Of a stretch of 64,000 nucleotides of DNA, positions 63,957 through 64,000 are shown piece after piece. The stretch covers positions 248,001 to 312,000 of the forward strand of contig JHYJ01000006.1 of NCBI GenBank assembly GCA_000621425.1. The letters run 5' to 3'. The DNA is from Lachnospiraceae bacterium AB2028. Lineage in GTDB: Bacteria > Bacillota > Clostridia > Lachnospirales > Lachnospiraceae. Both the position numbers and the translations under genes were made by a program. Position 1 is the first letter of the stretch; each line of letters starts with the position of its first letter. Below the pieces are notes generated by a model, which saw only the letters and a program-made list of their open reading frames with translations, did no database searches and had not been told where the DNA came from.

Positions 63957-64000
63957 TCCATTGTTGTTTGAATGCACGGGCAAATTGTGCAGTGTGTATG

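Overview
The window reads as a chromosomal segment of an anaerobic Firmicute, most likely a Lachnospiraceae (Butyrivibrio/Roseburia-like). The signs are pyruvate phosphate dikinase, a ferredoxin-rich [FeFe] hydrogenase, the class 1B dihydroorotate dehydrogenase pair pyrK-pyrD, single-chain glycyl-tRNA synthetase, strong AGGAGG ribosome sites with frequent TTG/GTG starts, and moderate GC. I see no rRNA, tRNA, CRISPR array, insertion sequence or prophage. Genus is inference; only gene content supports it.

Layout. 1-6.5 kb is accessory: a charged unknown protein cut by the left edge, a lipoprotein gene broken by a frameshift, a two-component pair, and a run of small unknown genes with a truncated lipoprotein remnant. 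6.5-20.8 kb is mostly core: tcdA-larE-ychF-lgt, DAHP synthase, thyA-folA, a membrane diguanylate cyclase, ilvE, typA, then the DNA-uptake pair comM-dprA. Between the convergent genes ilvE and typA lies about 240 bases of structured DNA with GGA-loop hairpins, one of which matches the CsrA binding consensus almost perfectly.

20.9-26.9 kb holds a compact three-gene module that I cannot assign to a described system: a double-AAA+ ATPase resembling those that accompany extracellular contractile injection systems, a 1059-residue highly charged protein with repeated short motifs and a glycine-rich hydrophobic core, and a small protein with a possible chaperone-like fold. 27-31 kb is a SsuABC-like ABC transporter followed by a group B-like [FeFe] hydrogenase. 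31-34.1 kb is pyrC-pyrK-pyrD. 34.2-40.4 kb is a cytidylate-kinase-like protein, a DUF58 protein and a 1507-residue fusion of BatA, von Willebrand and amidotransferase-like domains. 

40.4-64 kb is largely cell envelope and surface: UDP-glucose dehydrogenase, an SPFH/zinc-ribbon protein, an exonuclease, a lipoprotein, glyQS, a YidC insertase fused to an alkaline-phosphatase-superfamily domain, a zinc-ribbon/Yip1 membrane protein, ppdK, UDP-galactopyranose mutase, a cysteine hydrolase, and an operon of three tandem YfhO-type GT-C membrane proteins with 4-base overlaps. Ugd, Glf, the YidC-phosphatase fusion and the YfhO trio fit a shared role in building or decorating an envelope polymer (inference).

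The strongest candidates for something undescribed are the CsrA-titrating RNA candidate at 15.5-15.74 kb, the AAA+/charged-protein/chaperone module at 20.97-26.95 kb, and the YidC-phosphatase fusion at 46.7-49.4 kb.
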